From: Trichomonas vaginalis G3
Taxonomy: Eukaryota > Parabasalia > Trichomonadida > Trichomonadidae
Direction: 5' to 3'
Length of the DNA: 64,000 bases
Assembly (NCBI RefSeq): GCF_026262505.1
Contig: NC_067207.1
Span: 12,616,082 to 12,680,081, forward strand
A program made the position numbers and the translations under genes. Shown here one piece after another: positions 7,251 through 17,380 of the stretch. Each line of letters opens with the position of its first letter. The stretch's first letter is position 1. The notes under the pieces are model-generated. The model made no database searches and was not told the DNA's origin. It saw only the letters and a list, made by a program, of their open reading frames with translations.

Positions 7251-7292
7251 AAGTTAGTTTTTTAAAAAAAATATTTTTTTATTTTTATTGTA
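7251..7292 (+). promoter_or_regulatory. GTTAGTTTT-type promoter motif
   Basis: AAGTTAGTTTTTT followed by a run of A and T leads to the ATG at 7298. The core starts 47 nt upstream of the start codon. Related cores (ACG[CT]TAGTTTTA) occur 35-51 nt before seven other genes of copy B. Confidence 0.55.
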
Positions 7293-7297
7293 AGAAC

Positions 7298-8206
7298 ATG
7301 TTAGCAACAACAGCACCAAACTCTTTAGTCATGAACCCAACTTCAATGTTAATAGAAATGAAAAGCTTCATTCCTTCTTCATATACTTTCGAAACAGAAA
7401 TCCAGAAGATAAAGCAGGAACTTCTCCAAGGAGATTTAGACTGTAGTGCGAAAGATGAAACAAATGAACAGTATCTTTATGAAATGCAGGACCTGGTGGA
7501 ACATCTACCTAAACTTCCTGAAATACAACAACAAAAGCTCACTATTCCAGAATTCGATGAAATAGAAGTCAAAGCAACTGACTCAGTAGAAATTAAGAAG
7601 TTCATACGTAATGTAAACTATGAGTTTCTTGGATTTCATTGCAACCACAAAGTCATGGACAAAGACTGCGACATGGTATATTTCATGGACATATATAAAT
7701 CTGGGGAGTTTAAGACCTACGACAACTTTGTTTCGTTAGTTGCTGAATGTGTATGGCAGATAAGAGGTGAGGATAGAAGAGGTAAGGTATGGAACGGACA
7801 AATAAAACCAGCAGCCTTTGAGTTAAAGAAAACCATTTACGCCTTAGTCATACTTGCAGGTAAGGTTTCAGAATATAACGCAAAAATGAACCCACAATGT
7901 TCAAAATGTAAAGCAGCAATGAGGAAATATAACTACTCCGTCAAAGAGATAGAACGTATGCGAAAAGACTACGCTGACTTAAAGAAAGAAGTAGAGAAAC
8001 CAGCAGAAGATAAAATGGACATGTTGACATTTCTGAACAAAAACTATCCAACAGCTGACGATTTCCTTCTTTCAGATGTCAAGAAGAAATATAAAGAAAC
8101 ATTCGGCATTGTTAAAACTTTTGATATCCTTCGTGAAGAAATCGAAGCTACAAAACTGTTTAAAGTCATGAACCATCACAACATATACCATGTAAAACGC
8201 TTGTAA
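7298..8206 (+). CDS. Polinton B 302-residue protein of unknown role
   Basis: The product begins MLATTAPNSLVMNPTSMLIE and looks whole. I chose the ATG at 7298 because the promoter-like motif ends just before it; an upstream in-frame ATG at 7226 would place that motif inside the gene. A possible zinc-binding pair CSKCKAAM lies near residue 208, and a helical, lysine-rich region follows. The gene sits between inverted repeats and next to the 76 bp satellite, whose units contain a copy of this gene's last codons. No family is recognised. Confidence 0.6.
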   Translation: MLATTAPNSLVMNPTSMLIEMKSFIPSSYTFETEIQKIKQELLQGDLDCSAKDETNEQYLYEMQDLVEHLPKLPEIQQQKLTIPEFDEIEVKATDSVEIKKFIRNVNYEFLGFHCNHKVMDKDCDMVYFMDIYKSGEFKTYDNFVSLVAECVWQIRGEDRRGKVWNGQIKPAAFELKKTIYALVILAGKVSEYNAKMNPQCSKCKAAMRKYNYSVKEIERMRKDYADLKKEVEKPAEDKMDMLTFLNKNYPTADDFLLSDVKKKYKETFGIVKTFDILREEIEATKLFKVMNHHNIYHVKRL

Positions 8207-8214
8207 ATAGTTAT

Positions 8215-8402
8215 GGTAGAAATATATTTTTGTCTGATTTACGCTCATTGACGATGAAATCATGACAAAACATATACGATGAAATTCATGACATTTTCCT
8301 GTGTTGTTGTCAAAATGTCTTGTTGTCACACTTTTTCAGAGAAGTTAAAATGACCTGGTGACCTGGTGACCTGGTGACCTGGTTCCACCTAAAATATATT
8401 TT
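8215..8402 (-). repeat. inverted counterpart of the 6620-7200 repeat block
   Basis: Read on the minus strand this stretch reproduces one unit of the left block: AAATATATTTTAGGTG, a short subrepeat (AGGTCACC type here, TGTGCCTA on the left), CATTTTAACTTCTCTGAAAA, GTGTGACAACAAGACATTTT and the GTCATGA words. The pair therefore frames the gene at 7298. Confidence 0.8.
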
Positions 8403-8447
8403 TGCTGAAAAAATGACCAAATTTCATGATATAACTGTATTTTTTTT

Positions 8448-9545
8448 ACGAAGAGAACTTTAACACTTCGTCAAAAAAATGACGTTTACCATGTAAAACG
8501 CTTATGAAAATCGTGAAATTTTTACGAAGAGAACTTTAACACTTCGTCAAAAAAATGACGTTTACCATGTAAAACGCTTATGAAAATCGTGAAATTTTTA
8601 CGAAGAGAACTTTAACACTTCGTCAAAAAAATGACGTTTACCATGTAAAACGCTTATGAAAATCGTGAAATTTTTACGAAGAGAACTTTAACACTTCGTC
8701 AAAAAATGACGTTTACCATGTAAAACGCTTATGAAAATCGTGAAATTTTTACGAAGAGAACTTTAACACTTCGTCAAAAAAATGACGTTTACCATGTAAA
8801 ACGCTTATGAAAATCGTGAAATTTTTACGAAGAGAACTTTAACACTTCGTCAAAAAAATGACGTTTACCATGTAAAACGCTTATGAAAATCGTGAAATTT
8901 TTACGAAGAGAACTTTAACACTTCGTCAAAAAAATGACGTTTACCATGTAAAACGCTTATGAAAATCGTGAAATTTTTACGAAGAGAACTTTAACACTTC
9001 GTCAAAAAAATGACGTTTACCATGTAAAACGCTTATGAAAATCGTGAAATTTTTACGAAGAGAACTTTAACACTTCGTCAAAAAAATGACGTTTACCATG
9101 TAAAACGCTTATGAAAATCGTGAAATTTTTACGAAGAGAACTTTAACACTTCGTCAAAAAAATGACGTTTACCATGTAAAACGCTTATGAAAATCGTGAA
9201 ATTTTTACGAAGAGAACTTTAACACTTCGTCAAAAAAATGACGTTTACCATGTAAAACGCTTATGAAAATCGTGAAATTTTTACGAAGAGAACTTTAACA
9301 CTTCGTCAAAAAAATGACGTTTACCATGTAAAACGCTTATGAAAATCGTGAAATTTTTACGAAGAGAACTTTAACACTTCGTCAAAAAAATGACGTTTAC
9401 CATGTAAAACGCTTATGAAAATCGTGAAATTTTTACGAAGAGAACTTTAACACTTCGTCAAAAAAATGACGTTTACCATGTAAAACGCTTATGAAAATCG
9501 TGAAATTTTTACGAAGAGAACTTTAACACTTCGTCAAAAAAATCC
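8448..9545 (+). repeat. 76 bp satellite, ~15 copies
   Basis: ACGAAGAGAACTTTAACAC recurs every 75-76 bp from 8448 to 9511, about 15 nearly identical units. Each unit can form two hairpins: ACGAAG...CTTCGT and CGTCA-A6-TGACG. Each also carries TACCATGTAAAACGCTT, which equals the last coding bases of the 302-residue gene at about 8187-8203. The near-perfect identity of the units points to recent expansion. Confidence 0.9.
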
Positions 9546-9569
9546 CTGAAATCATATCTTTTATACAAG

Positions 9570-9615
9570 ATAGAAAAAATAACGCTAGTTTTTTATAAAA
9601 TATTTTTTTTATTTT
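9570..9615 (+). promoter_or_regulatory. ACGCTAGTTTT-type promoter motif
   Basis: AACGCTAGTTTTTT starts at 9581, 51 nt before the ATG at 9632, and is followed by an A/T run. It belongs to the same motif set as 7251, 10421, 11190, 11221, 15740, 19474 and 19788. Confidence 0.55.
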
Positions 9616-9631
9616 GTATGTAAAGACAGAT

Positions 9632-10411
9632 ATGTCAACAACAGAGAACACAACAACTGCTATCGTTCATGAAGCTATAAATGAAGAATACGAGTACATA
9701 CAGTATAACAAACAGTTACGTCTCATTCGTTCGGTCAAAGATGACATGTACCAAATGCAAAGTATTTTGACAGCATGTTTTGCACCAGACACTAAGAAAC
9801 CACAAGACTGGTTTGAATTAAATAGCACTCATGAACTCCTCAGTGAGTTCGAACATGTAGAACTTAAAAAGATGTACCAAGACAGACAAAACTTACCATC
9901 ACATCTAAAAGGTATATATGTTCATAAGTTCCTAGTTAGTTCAATAGCAATGTGGGCTTCACCTCGTTATGCAATCTACATACTTATGCTACTTGACGAA
10001 CTTTGTACAAAGCAGAGAGAAGATATGATGAAAGAAGACAAAAACATTCAGAAAAGAATACCACGTTCGGTACCAAAAGGAAAGGAAAAGAACTATAAGT
10101 ATATGATTTATACTGAAGAGATGGAAAATGAAGAAGACAGAGATATGGTTATGTTGCATTTAGTCAGAAGAAACAACAAAAGCTTTTACGACCTTGCTAA
10201 GATTTACAAATCTGACAGAAATTGGTTCTATCGCGAAAACTTACCGATTTCAATGACCCCAAATGAAGATGTGAAACAAATAGTTCAAGATACTTTACCT
10301 CAAACACACTATGATATGAAAGGTTGTACAATACTTACCTTCAAAGAAGACTTACCGCTACTGAAAAAAAAAATAACAGAGTATTTCGATAACTTCAAAG
10401 AGGAAGAATAA
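9632..10411 (+). CDS. Polinton B 259-residue protein of unknown role
   Basis: The product begins MSTTENTTTAIVHEAINEEY and is mostly helical and charged. The start is the first ATG after the promoter-like motif. A stretch GIYVHKFLVSSIAMWASPRY (about residue 95) resembles the end of KilA-N-type DNA-binding domains of large DNA viruses, where similar words with a tryptophan and [IL]A.W.SP are common; this is a tentative reading. The C-terminal half is basic and then acidic. It looks whole. Confidence 0.5.
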   Translation: MSTTENTTTAIVHEAINEEYEYIQYNKQLRLIRSVKDDMYQMQSILTACFAPDTKKPQDWFELNSTHELLSEFEHVELKKMYQDRQNLPSHLKGIYVHKFLVSSIAMWASPRYAIYILMLLDELCTKQREDMMKEDKNIQKRIPRSVPKGKEKNYKYMIYTEEMENEEDRDMVMLHLVRRNNKSFYDLAKIYKSDRNWFYRENLPISMTPNEDVKQIVQDTLPQTHYDMKGCTILTFKEDLPLLKKKITEYFDNFKEEE

Positions 10412-10420
10412 AAAATCTAA

Positions 10421-10450
10421 GCTAATTTTATTTTTTTTATAAAATTTTAT
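10421..10450 (+). promoter_or_regulatory. GCTAATTTTA-type promoter motif
   Basis: AAGCTAATTTTATTTTTTTT stands about 45 nt before the ATG at 10466 and resembles the other motif copies in this element. Confidence 0.4.
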
Positions 10451-10465
10451 CTCATATGAAAGAAC

Positions 10466-10681
10466 ATGAATTTAGAATATTCGGAACTCATGACAGAAGA
10501 AGAGAACGAACAACATGTAAAAGATTATGCAAAATTTCTGAAGACATACAAAGCATTTAAACAATATCTAAATGCTTCTAAAGATTATGCAAAATTTCTG
10601 AAGGTATATAAAGCTTATGAAAAAGCGTATGAAAAGTTTATACATTGGGGAATTGTTGTAAAATATCCATATGAAAACTAA
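10466..10681 (+). CDS. Polinton B 71-residue protein with internal repeat
   Basis: The small product looks whole. It contains the segment KDYAKFLK-x-YKA twice (about residues 19-30 and 40-51), so part of it arose by internal duplication. It is helical and rich in Lys, Tyr and Glu. It ends just before the convergent minus-strand gene at 10701. No family is recognised. Confidence 0.45.
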   Translation: MNLEYSELMTEEENEQHVKDYAKFLKTYKAFKQYLNASKDYAKFLKVYKAYEKAYEKFIHWGIVVKYPYEN

Positions 10682-10700
10682 CACAAAAATATATTTTTGC

Positions 10701-11174
10701 TTAAATAGCTTCAGGGTCTATTTCTTCAACCATTTCACTTCCTTCGTCAATGTCAATAGAAGCTTCTTCAACCTTTGGTAGGAGCTTATGTATAACATCT
10801 TTGTTCGTTATTGTCTTCAGAGATGAAGGATAATATTTCACATTTGTTTCACCCTTCTTATATTCTTTCTGTTCGGAAAGATTCATAGTAATACTGAAGA
10901 AGTCAATGTTGGAGTTCTTTATAATAGTATAATGAGTATCTTTGACATTCACGAAGAAACCCTTTTGTTTCAAAACTACTGCTAACTCTTGTGAAGTATA
11001 ACGTTTGCGGTCAATGACAATAGCTAATGGTCTGACATACTGACCAAACTTAGATTCTTTCACAAACTTCTTGTTAAAGATAACATTAACATTTGAAGCA
11101 CCATTGAACTCATTCTTGATGGCATTAGCGAGAGCATTGTATGAAAAGAACTTACAATCTTGCATGTGTTTCAT
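10701..11174 (-). CDS. Polinton B 157-residue protein of unknown role
   Basis: The product begins MKHMQDCKFFSYNALANAIK and ends with an acidic tail (SIDIDEGSEMVEEIDPEAI). It alternates strands and helices, with VRPLAIVIDRKRYTSQELAV near residue 50, and looks whole. Its start is divergent from the polymerase region at 11264 and the 89 bp between them holds one promoter-like motif facing each way. No family is recognised. Confidence 0.5.
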   Translation of the reverse strand: MKHMQDCKFFSYNALANAIKNEFNGASNVNVIFNKKFVKESKFGQYVRPLAIVIDRKRYTSQELAVVLKQKGFFVNVKDTHYTIIKNSNIDFFSITMNLSEQKEYKKGETNVKYYPSSLKTITNKDVIHKLLPKVEEASIDIDEGSEMVEEIDPEAI

Positions 11175-11263
11175 TATAATAAAAAGTTCGAAATATTTTA
11201 AAACTAGCCTTAAAAAATCTAATCTAATTTTTTTCTAAGAAATTTTTTTATTTCCTACTAAAG
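11175..11263. promoter_or_regulatory. divergent promoter region with two opposed motifs
   Basis: On the minus strand GGCTAGTTTTAAAATATTTC lies 35 nt before the ATG at 11174; on the plus strand ATCTAATTTTTTTCTAAG lies about 43 nt before the ATG at 11264. The two motif copies are back to back. Confidence 0.5.
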
Positions 11264-14200
11264 ATGTATCGGAAGTTGTCTAAGTTAGAACACTCGGAAA
11301 TAAAACAACTTCTTACAGAAGCTAACATAGATGTTGCAAAACATTACGCGACAAACAAAAAAGCACTCGCTGACATCCTCAATGACTACAATGGTGAAAT
11401 AACTTATGATAGAATTCATGAGTTCATAAATGCAAGAGCATTTCCTTTAAATGACGTTGCTATTGACTTATATCATAGACGTTCAGTACCTCATGAAGTA
11501 AGAAAGAAATGTTTGACATAACAAATGCGAACGTTGGTCATACTCGTAAAGCTCTTTCGCATGATGTTCGTCAAGAGATGTTTGACATAACAAATGCAAA
11601 CGTTGGTGAAACACGAAAGAGAGACGACACACTGAAACAACAGAGAAGAGAGATGTTTAAAAGTGCTATAGAACAAGTTCGCAAAGCTAACGATGTCATT
11701 CGTTCCATTGACGACAAACCAAAAGAAGGTGAGAGATGGTTAAAGAAAGATGAAGAGAATAGGAAGAGAAATGTGAAGTCAGGCAATAGACTCATTGACT
11801 TTAACATCGAAGCTTTAGATGAACCAAACAGAGACTACTTACACAAACATTTCGGTAAGGTTTTCATGAGACTCTTAGAGAAAATTAAAATAAACTCCCA
11901 AAAAGATGGATGGTATGTTATAAACTTGGTGGAAAGTATGAATGTTCTACGTTAAACCTCAATAATATTGGAACATTACTACATCAGCTCTTGAAGGAGA
12001 ACTTTATATCAGAGATAGAAGCAAATGCTGCAGGTATTGTTGAAATGCACTATGACTTCTTCTTGACAAACATAAAGAATCTTACCGAAATAAAGATGTA
12101 TGATTTAACAGAATATGAAGGCTTAACGATGTCAGATGTTAAGAAAGGAAAGCCACAGAAGCGACCATATAGAGATGAAAGCACACTGACAAATGACCAG
12201 AAAGCCATTTTGGAAGCTCTTAAGCAAACAGGAAACCAGCACTTATAGAAAGCTTTTGGAAAGATAATGGTGAAAAGAAGTTTTATAAGAAGAGAAGCGG
12301 TCAGTTCTGGAAGTATCTTTGCACATTACCTATAAATCTTGAGCGCTACCAAATCTTCAATGAACTGAACAAAAGAACTGCAGCACTTATGACAGAAGAC
12401 AATTGTTTCGTTTATGCTTGCATTCAGGCTGGAGTAAATGAAGAAACTATTGACCACATGAGAGAAGTCATTCGTGTTAGAGACTTTCCTCAAAGTAAAG
12501 TACAAGAAATTTCTGACGCAACAGGTATAGCATTTAATGTTACCATTGGTTACTTCAATGACTCAAGACATAATGAAATAAAGAGATACGTACCAAAAGA
12601 ATGTGAAACTGTTCGAACTATTGACTTACTTCTTGTTGAAGACCACTACATGCTAAATGAAAGATTACCAATGACAACATATTTCATTCGCAACTATATA
12701 GAAATCTTGAAGGAGTGTGGTGGAATGAACATTGAAAAACAGATGAAGATTTATACAATGAGAGATGGTAAATACATTGTTCGCATGGATAGAACTACAC
12801 CGCTATGGGATGTTATGAAAACATTGTGGGAGTGCAAATATTTCGAACCTATTTCTTATGGAGAACTTTTCACATATACGACTGACTTATATAAACAGAA
12901 CCTTGCACCATTTAAAGATTTGACATATGCTCCAAAGTATTGTGTACAACTGAAGAAGAAAGCCGAGTCAAAAGAAGTAAATAAAAATAAGTGCAAGTTC
13001 ATTCCTGAGCACGTTTTCTTTGCTGACTTTGAGTGTAGTACCGATGGCTTTCATAAAGCTTTTAACATCTGTTATGACAGTGAAGATGGTTCAGTGAGTG
13101 AAAGCATTTGGGGTCAGAACTGTGCAACAGAATTTTTGGAACGACTTCCTGACAAGAGTTTAATATATTTCCATAACCTCAGCTATGATATAAACTTCAT
13201 CTTAAGACACATGACAGAAGTGAAAGGAACTCCCATCATTAAAGGTTCACGAACAATGCAAATAACTGGCTTATATAAAGGAAGGGCAATTATTATAAAA
13301 GACTCTTACAGTGTTATAAATAAGAAGCTTAAACTATTTCCTGCTATGTTTAACTTACAAACAGGACCGAAAGAAGTATTTCCATACAACTACTACAGCA
13401 GTGGTTAATAGACACAAAGAATGTGTCATTTCTGAAGCATGTAAGTTTATCCGGGATGCAGATACATTCATGAAAACATAGATTCCATCAAAGGTTGCAG
13501 AATAGATGAAAACCATTCGACTTAAAAAATATAGCACGTTTTACTGCAAACAAGATGTAAGAATTTTAAGAGAAGGTTTTGTTAAGTTCCGCAATGACTT
13601 ATTGAAAGAGTTTGATTTAAACGTCTATGACTACGTTAGTATTTGTTCTATTGCTAACAAATTGTTTGAGAACAGAGTATACTTCCCGAATGGAAATCTT
13701 TATGACCTCTCAAATAAACCAAGAGAATTTATTTCGAGATGCATTCAAGGTGGAAGATGTATGTTGTCAGATAACATTAAACAAAAGAGCGAAAAGAAAC
13801 TCATTGCTGACTTCGACGCTGTTTCATTATATCCATCCGCTATAGCAAGATTGTATACTTTAGAAGGAATTCCAAAAGTATTGAAGGATGAGATGTTAAG
13901 CACAGAGTATCTCATGAGACATTTATTCGATGACGACCAAAAGGAACCCATTGGTGAAAAGTTTATGTCTGGCTTCTTTGTTCTCATTAAGATAACAGAG
14001 ATTGGAATACATAGACACTTTCCTTTAATAGTTTGTGACCCTGAACTAAATCCAGAACTTAACGTTCCCAGAAGTTCAAACACTTGCTGTTTAATGTATG
14101 TTGACCATATAACATTACAAGACCTCATAAAATATCAAGGTGTCAAATGTGAAGTGTTGCAAGGATACTATTACGATGGAAACAGAGATATTAGAATAAG

Positions 14201-15069
14201 AGATGAAGTAAAGAAGTTGTTTGAGTTAAGGTTAAAGTATAAGAAAGAAGGAAATCCTTTGCAAGAAAATATAAAGCTCATTCTGAACAGTATTTATGGC
14301 AAAACTATTCTATCTCCTATTGAGTCAAAAATAACCATAGTAGATGACAAAGATGCTATAAGATATGCCATCAGAAACTACAACCATATAGTGAAGTTCG
14401 AAGGTTTGGATGGTTCAGATAAAACTATTTTCAAGCTAACGAAAAGCATTTGCAGACACTTTAACTTCTGTCCACTTGGTGTTAACATTCTGTCTATGTC
14501 GAAGAGAATAATGTGTGAAGTATTCTGTACTGCTGAGGACTTAGGAATGGACATCTTTTATAGCGACTGTGACAGCATGCATATTTTCAATGAAGACATA
14601 CCAAAGCTTGCAGCTGAGTTTAAGAAGAGATATGGTCGCGAACTTATTGGTAAAACATTAGGTCAGTTCCATTCTGACTTCGCAGAAATAACACCTGGAA
14701 AACAAAGTTTAGCATACAAGTCAATATTTTGTGGAAAGAAGACTTACATAGACTTACTCACTAACGATTTAAATGAAGTTGCATTCCATGCACGTTGAAA
14801 GGTGTCAAACAAGACGTCCTTGCTTTAACGCTAATGAAATGTTTCCTGAAGCTATACAATGCTATTACAATGAAGATAAGAACATTCACATACCTGTTGG
14901 AACATATGACAAAGACTCTGAGTTCAGTTTAATGAAACTTTACAAAGCACTTCATGATGGTCAAGAGATTGGATTTGACTTATGTAAGTCATGTCAACCT
15001 TGCTTTGCTGAAAAGTTTAACTTCTCAATAACGACTAAAACAAGCTTTATTCGTAAGTTGAAGTTCTGA
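11264..15069 (+). pseudogene. Polinton B protein-primed family B DNA polymerase region
   Basis: The region encodes a protein-primed family B DNA polymerase, which copies the element. Recognisable parts are an exonuclease-type segment FHNLSYDINFIL (about 13170), polymerase motif A DFDAVSLYPSAI (about 13808), motif B KLILNSIYGKT (about 14276) and motif C YSDCDSMHIF (about 14560). Upstream, 11264-12380 encodes helical sequence that in Polintons precedes the exonuclease. The region is broken, with about half a dozen breaks, yet the motifs are well kept, so decay is recent. It is divergent from the gene ending at 10701. Confidence 0.85.
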
Positions 15070-15137
15070 GGTCATTTATTTTTGTCAGCAATGAGGTCAT
15101 TCGTGATAAAAATAATGAGGTCATATATTTTTGTCAT
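15070..15137 (+). repeat. short GAGGTCAT repeats
   Basis: GAGGTCATTTATTTTTGTCA is repeated in part three times in this spacer between the convergent polymerase and HNH genes. Confidence 0.5.
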
Positions 15138-15704
15138 TTATGTATAACCATTATCTCTCTTAAACTTTGCAATAGACAGCTTTGTTCTTCTTCCTTCTAC
15201 ATCTGTAATGTTTATATAATCTTTGCTATACTGTCTTAAGACATTCATTCGTCTATATTGAGTTCCCATGAAATAGTAAAAGACATCTTCACTTGGGACA
15301 TAGTAGTAATTTTCTAACGTGTGATATGAGTATTGTATAATTTCAACAGCGTCTTCAGGAAGAGAGTCAACAATGTCAAACCAATAGCCATTTGAACCAG
15401 AAATATTTCTCATGTTTTCTCTTCTTGTCGTCCATCTTAAGTTCGAGATATGAAAGTCTCCTCTGTCTCTGTTTATATGGTCTACTTCACGAAGTCCTTC
15501 AGGGTTCGGAATGAAAGTTTCTGCAACTATTCTATGTTTCATCAGCTTGTGTTTGTTTAAATTTACACAAATATAACCATTTCCTTGGTCAAACTCACTA
15601 ACAACTCTTTTATTGCTTATACGTCTAATTGGATAAGGGTACTCTGAAAAGATTTCATAGTCATTGTCATGTTCGAGTGTTTGCCAATGTCCTTCACCTT
15701 CCAT
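15138..15704 (-). CDS. HNH endonuclease (NUMOD4/HNH type) within Polinton B
   Basis: The 188-residue product begins MEGEGHWQTLEHDNDYEIFS. The N-terminal part (YEIFSEYPYPIRRISNKRVV) is a NUMOD4-like module and the centre is an HNH core with HRIVAETFIPNP, VDHINRDRGDFHISNLRWTT and RRENMRN. Such proteins are free-standing homing endonucleases common in phages and large viruses; here it probably entered a Polinton ancestor by transfer. I chose the ATG at 15704 because the promoter-like ACGCTAGTTTTATTTTTTC stands 36-46 nt upstream. It looks whole. Confidence 0.8.
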   Translation of the reverse strand: MEGEGHWQTLEHDNDYEIFSEYPYPIRRISNKRVVSEFDQGNGYICVNLNKHKLMKHRIVAETFIPNPEGLREVDHINRDRGDFHISNLRWTTRRENMRNISGSNGYWFDIVDSLPEDAVEIIQYSYHTLENYYYVPSEDVFYYFMGTQYRRMNVLRQYSKDYINITDVEGRRTKLSIAKFKRDNGYT

Positions 15705-15715
15705 GCCTTTCACTC

Positions 15716-15750
15716 AAATAAAAATTTTCAGAAAAAATAAAACTAGCGTA
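15716..15750 (-). promoter_or_regulatory. ACGCTAGTTTTA-type promoter motif
   Basis: On the minus strand TACGCTAGTTTTATTTTTTC and then AAAATTTTTATTTGAG lead to the ATG at 15704. This is the fullest copy of the motif. Confidence 0.6.
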
Positions 15751-15754
15751 GATT

Positions 15755-16611
15755 TTACAATACAGCTATTGTAGAATTTAAGAGTTGTGCTTCAATGTAG
15801 AGACAATCTTTCCCATCTGGAGGTAAGAACACTGGACATTTATGGTCATGAGTGGAGTACATGTCTATCCAAAACTCACGATTGAAGCCAGTTAATTTAT
15901 AGTATTTAGGGTTAGGAAGTGGTGAAGTTCTTGTATGACCAATGAACTCATTTTCAACTCCCTTACTTAAGTTTGAATATAATATAGCTTGCTTTCTATC
16001 CCAAATGCCAGGTGTTACAATCTTTGAAAATTCATTTTTCCTCGGAAGCATTGCATCATAATTGAAAACATTCTTGAAGTCTTCATTGGGTTCAGAGATT
16101 TGAAATCTTATACGTAATGGATTTTCTTTCTCTTTAGCGACTTCATTGAATGGTGAGAATACAACAAACTGACAGTCATGTGTTCCATCTTCATTTTCAT
16201 TAAATTCATAATGAAAGTCTATAAGTTGTGGCCGACTACCTTCTTCCTTCAGTTGTGCAAGAAACTCACGTAAAGGCTGTAAAGTTTGTACTTCAATGTT
16301 GAACTTTTTCTCGAACATCTCATTAAATGAAATCATACATTGCAACAATGTTGTATCGTCTTTAAAGTATTTGTATATGTGAATGTTTTGGGCGCTTAAA
16401 GACTGTTCGTCATTTTCTATCTCGACTTGAAGTATAAAGTCAACCTTTCTGAAAGCACGTGTTATATACATAGATGTTATGCCAATGTACTTCTCTTCAT
16501 TTATGTTCACAATCCAGTCTGTTGGAACTTAAACGTTACTCTGTTCCCCTTTATTTTGACGTCAGGGTTTTCACTACTGAACGCAACAGTTAAAGGTATT
16601 TGTCTATACAT
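15755..16611 (-). pseudogene. Polinton B penton-like minor capsid region
   Basis: The main frame encodes about 250 residues related to the copy A protein at 3436: FNREFWIDMY, PPDGKDCLYIEAQLL at the C-terminus and PGIWDRKQAILYS in the middle have counterparts there. The region probably encodes the vertex capsid protein. It begins after a TTTTTATCCGAATTAAATG start motif and appears broken, about one break. The orientation differs from copy A, where the related gene is on the plus strand beside the ATPase. Confidence 0.55.
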
Positions 16612-16895
16612 TTAATTCGGATAAAAATAAACCATTTACTCTTTCTTTGCTTCAGCTTCTTTAGCTTTTGCTTCAGCTTCTCTCTAGCTTTCTTCGCCAG
16701 TAGTCTTGGGTTCTTTTGTCTTCCAGCAGCTAATGCAGCAAGTTGTTTTTCACTAAGTTTTCTCTTTGGTCTCTCTGGCTTTTGTTCTTGTTTTTGTTCC
16801 TTCAGTTCGGATAAAATTTGCTCACGAATTTCTTTCTTCAATGCTTCAACATCTATGACCCCTTGGGTCTTGTCCGTAGGGCTTGTCTGAGTCAT
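16590..16895 (-). CDS. Polinton B lysine/glutamate-rich small protein
   Basis: The 101-residue product starts MTQTSPTDKTQGVIDVEALK. Residues 17-40 form a charged helix, followed by a basic region with KLSEKQLAALAAGRQKNPRL, a pattern common in small virion or DNA-binding proteins of Polintons and large viruses, and a lysine-rich tail. Its last codons run through the start motif of the next minus-strand gene. It is divergent from 16940 across 44 bp. It looks whole. Confidence 0.5.
   Translation of the reverse strand: MTQTSPTDKTQGVIDVEALKKEIREQILSELKEQKQEQKPERPKRKLSEKQLAALAAGRQKNPRLLAKKAREKLKQKLKKLKQRKSKWFIFIRIKCIDKYL
16612..16628 (-). promoter_or_regulatory. TTTTTATCCGAAT start motif
   Basis: On the minus strand TTTTTATCCGAATTAA directly precedes the ATG at 16611. 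The same words stand before the major capsid start at 17401 on the plus strand. Confidence 0.5.
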
Positions 16896-16939
16896 TTGAC
16901 TGCAGAAAAAAACAAAATTAAAACTTTAACCGATGTAAA

Positions 16940-17373
16940 ATGAGCTTGTCAAAATCAGAGCGAGAGTCTATTATATTAAATGACGCAAGAGGAATACAAC
17001 ATCCTTTCTATTATGTAAGTCAGAGTAAAGATGGTAAAATATACGTAAGAAAAAGAAAGGTTCCATTAGCGAATGCAGAAAGCGACAGTATTAAGGTGCA
17101 TGGCAAGGGTGAAGTCCACGAAGCCCATATAAAACCTTCTGTTCAAACTGAGCACCAAAAGAACCAGAAGAAAAGAAGCCAGATGTACTTTCAATAACGA
17201 ACCAAGAGCTTATTGCAAAGTTCGTGAATTTCATTGAAAAGCAAACCGAGTCAAAGAACCCTGACCCACCAGTGAAAGAAGTTGAGACAAAAGAGAATGT
17301 ACAGTTCATTGAAAATGTCAAGAAACAACTTCCACCACGAATTCCAAGAAGAAGAGTGAGAATAATGAAGTAA
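16940..17373 (+). pseudogene. Polinton B small virion-like protein region
   Basis: The region encodes a basic small protein beginning MSLSKSERESIILNDARG. Residues about 22-43 (FYYVSQSKDGKIYVRKRKVP) resemble a block of the gene at 19517, which suggests a shared short domain in two products of this element. The rest is charged and low in complexity. It lies just before the capsid gene and appears broken, about one break. Confidence 0.45.
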
Positions 17374-17380
17374 ATAGATA

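Noticed and set aside
8448-9545. Regular 76 bp spacing suggested a CRISPR-like array
   Set aside because: The whole 76 bp unit is repeated without unique spacers, there are no cas genes, and the DNA is eukaryotic. It is a satellite.
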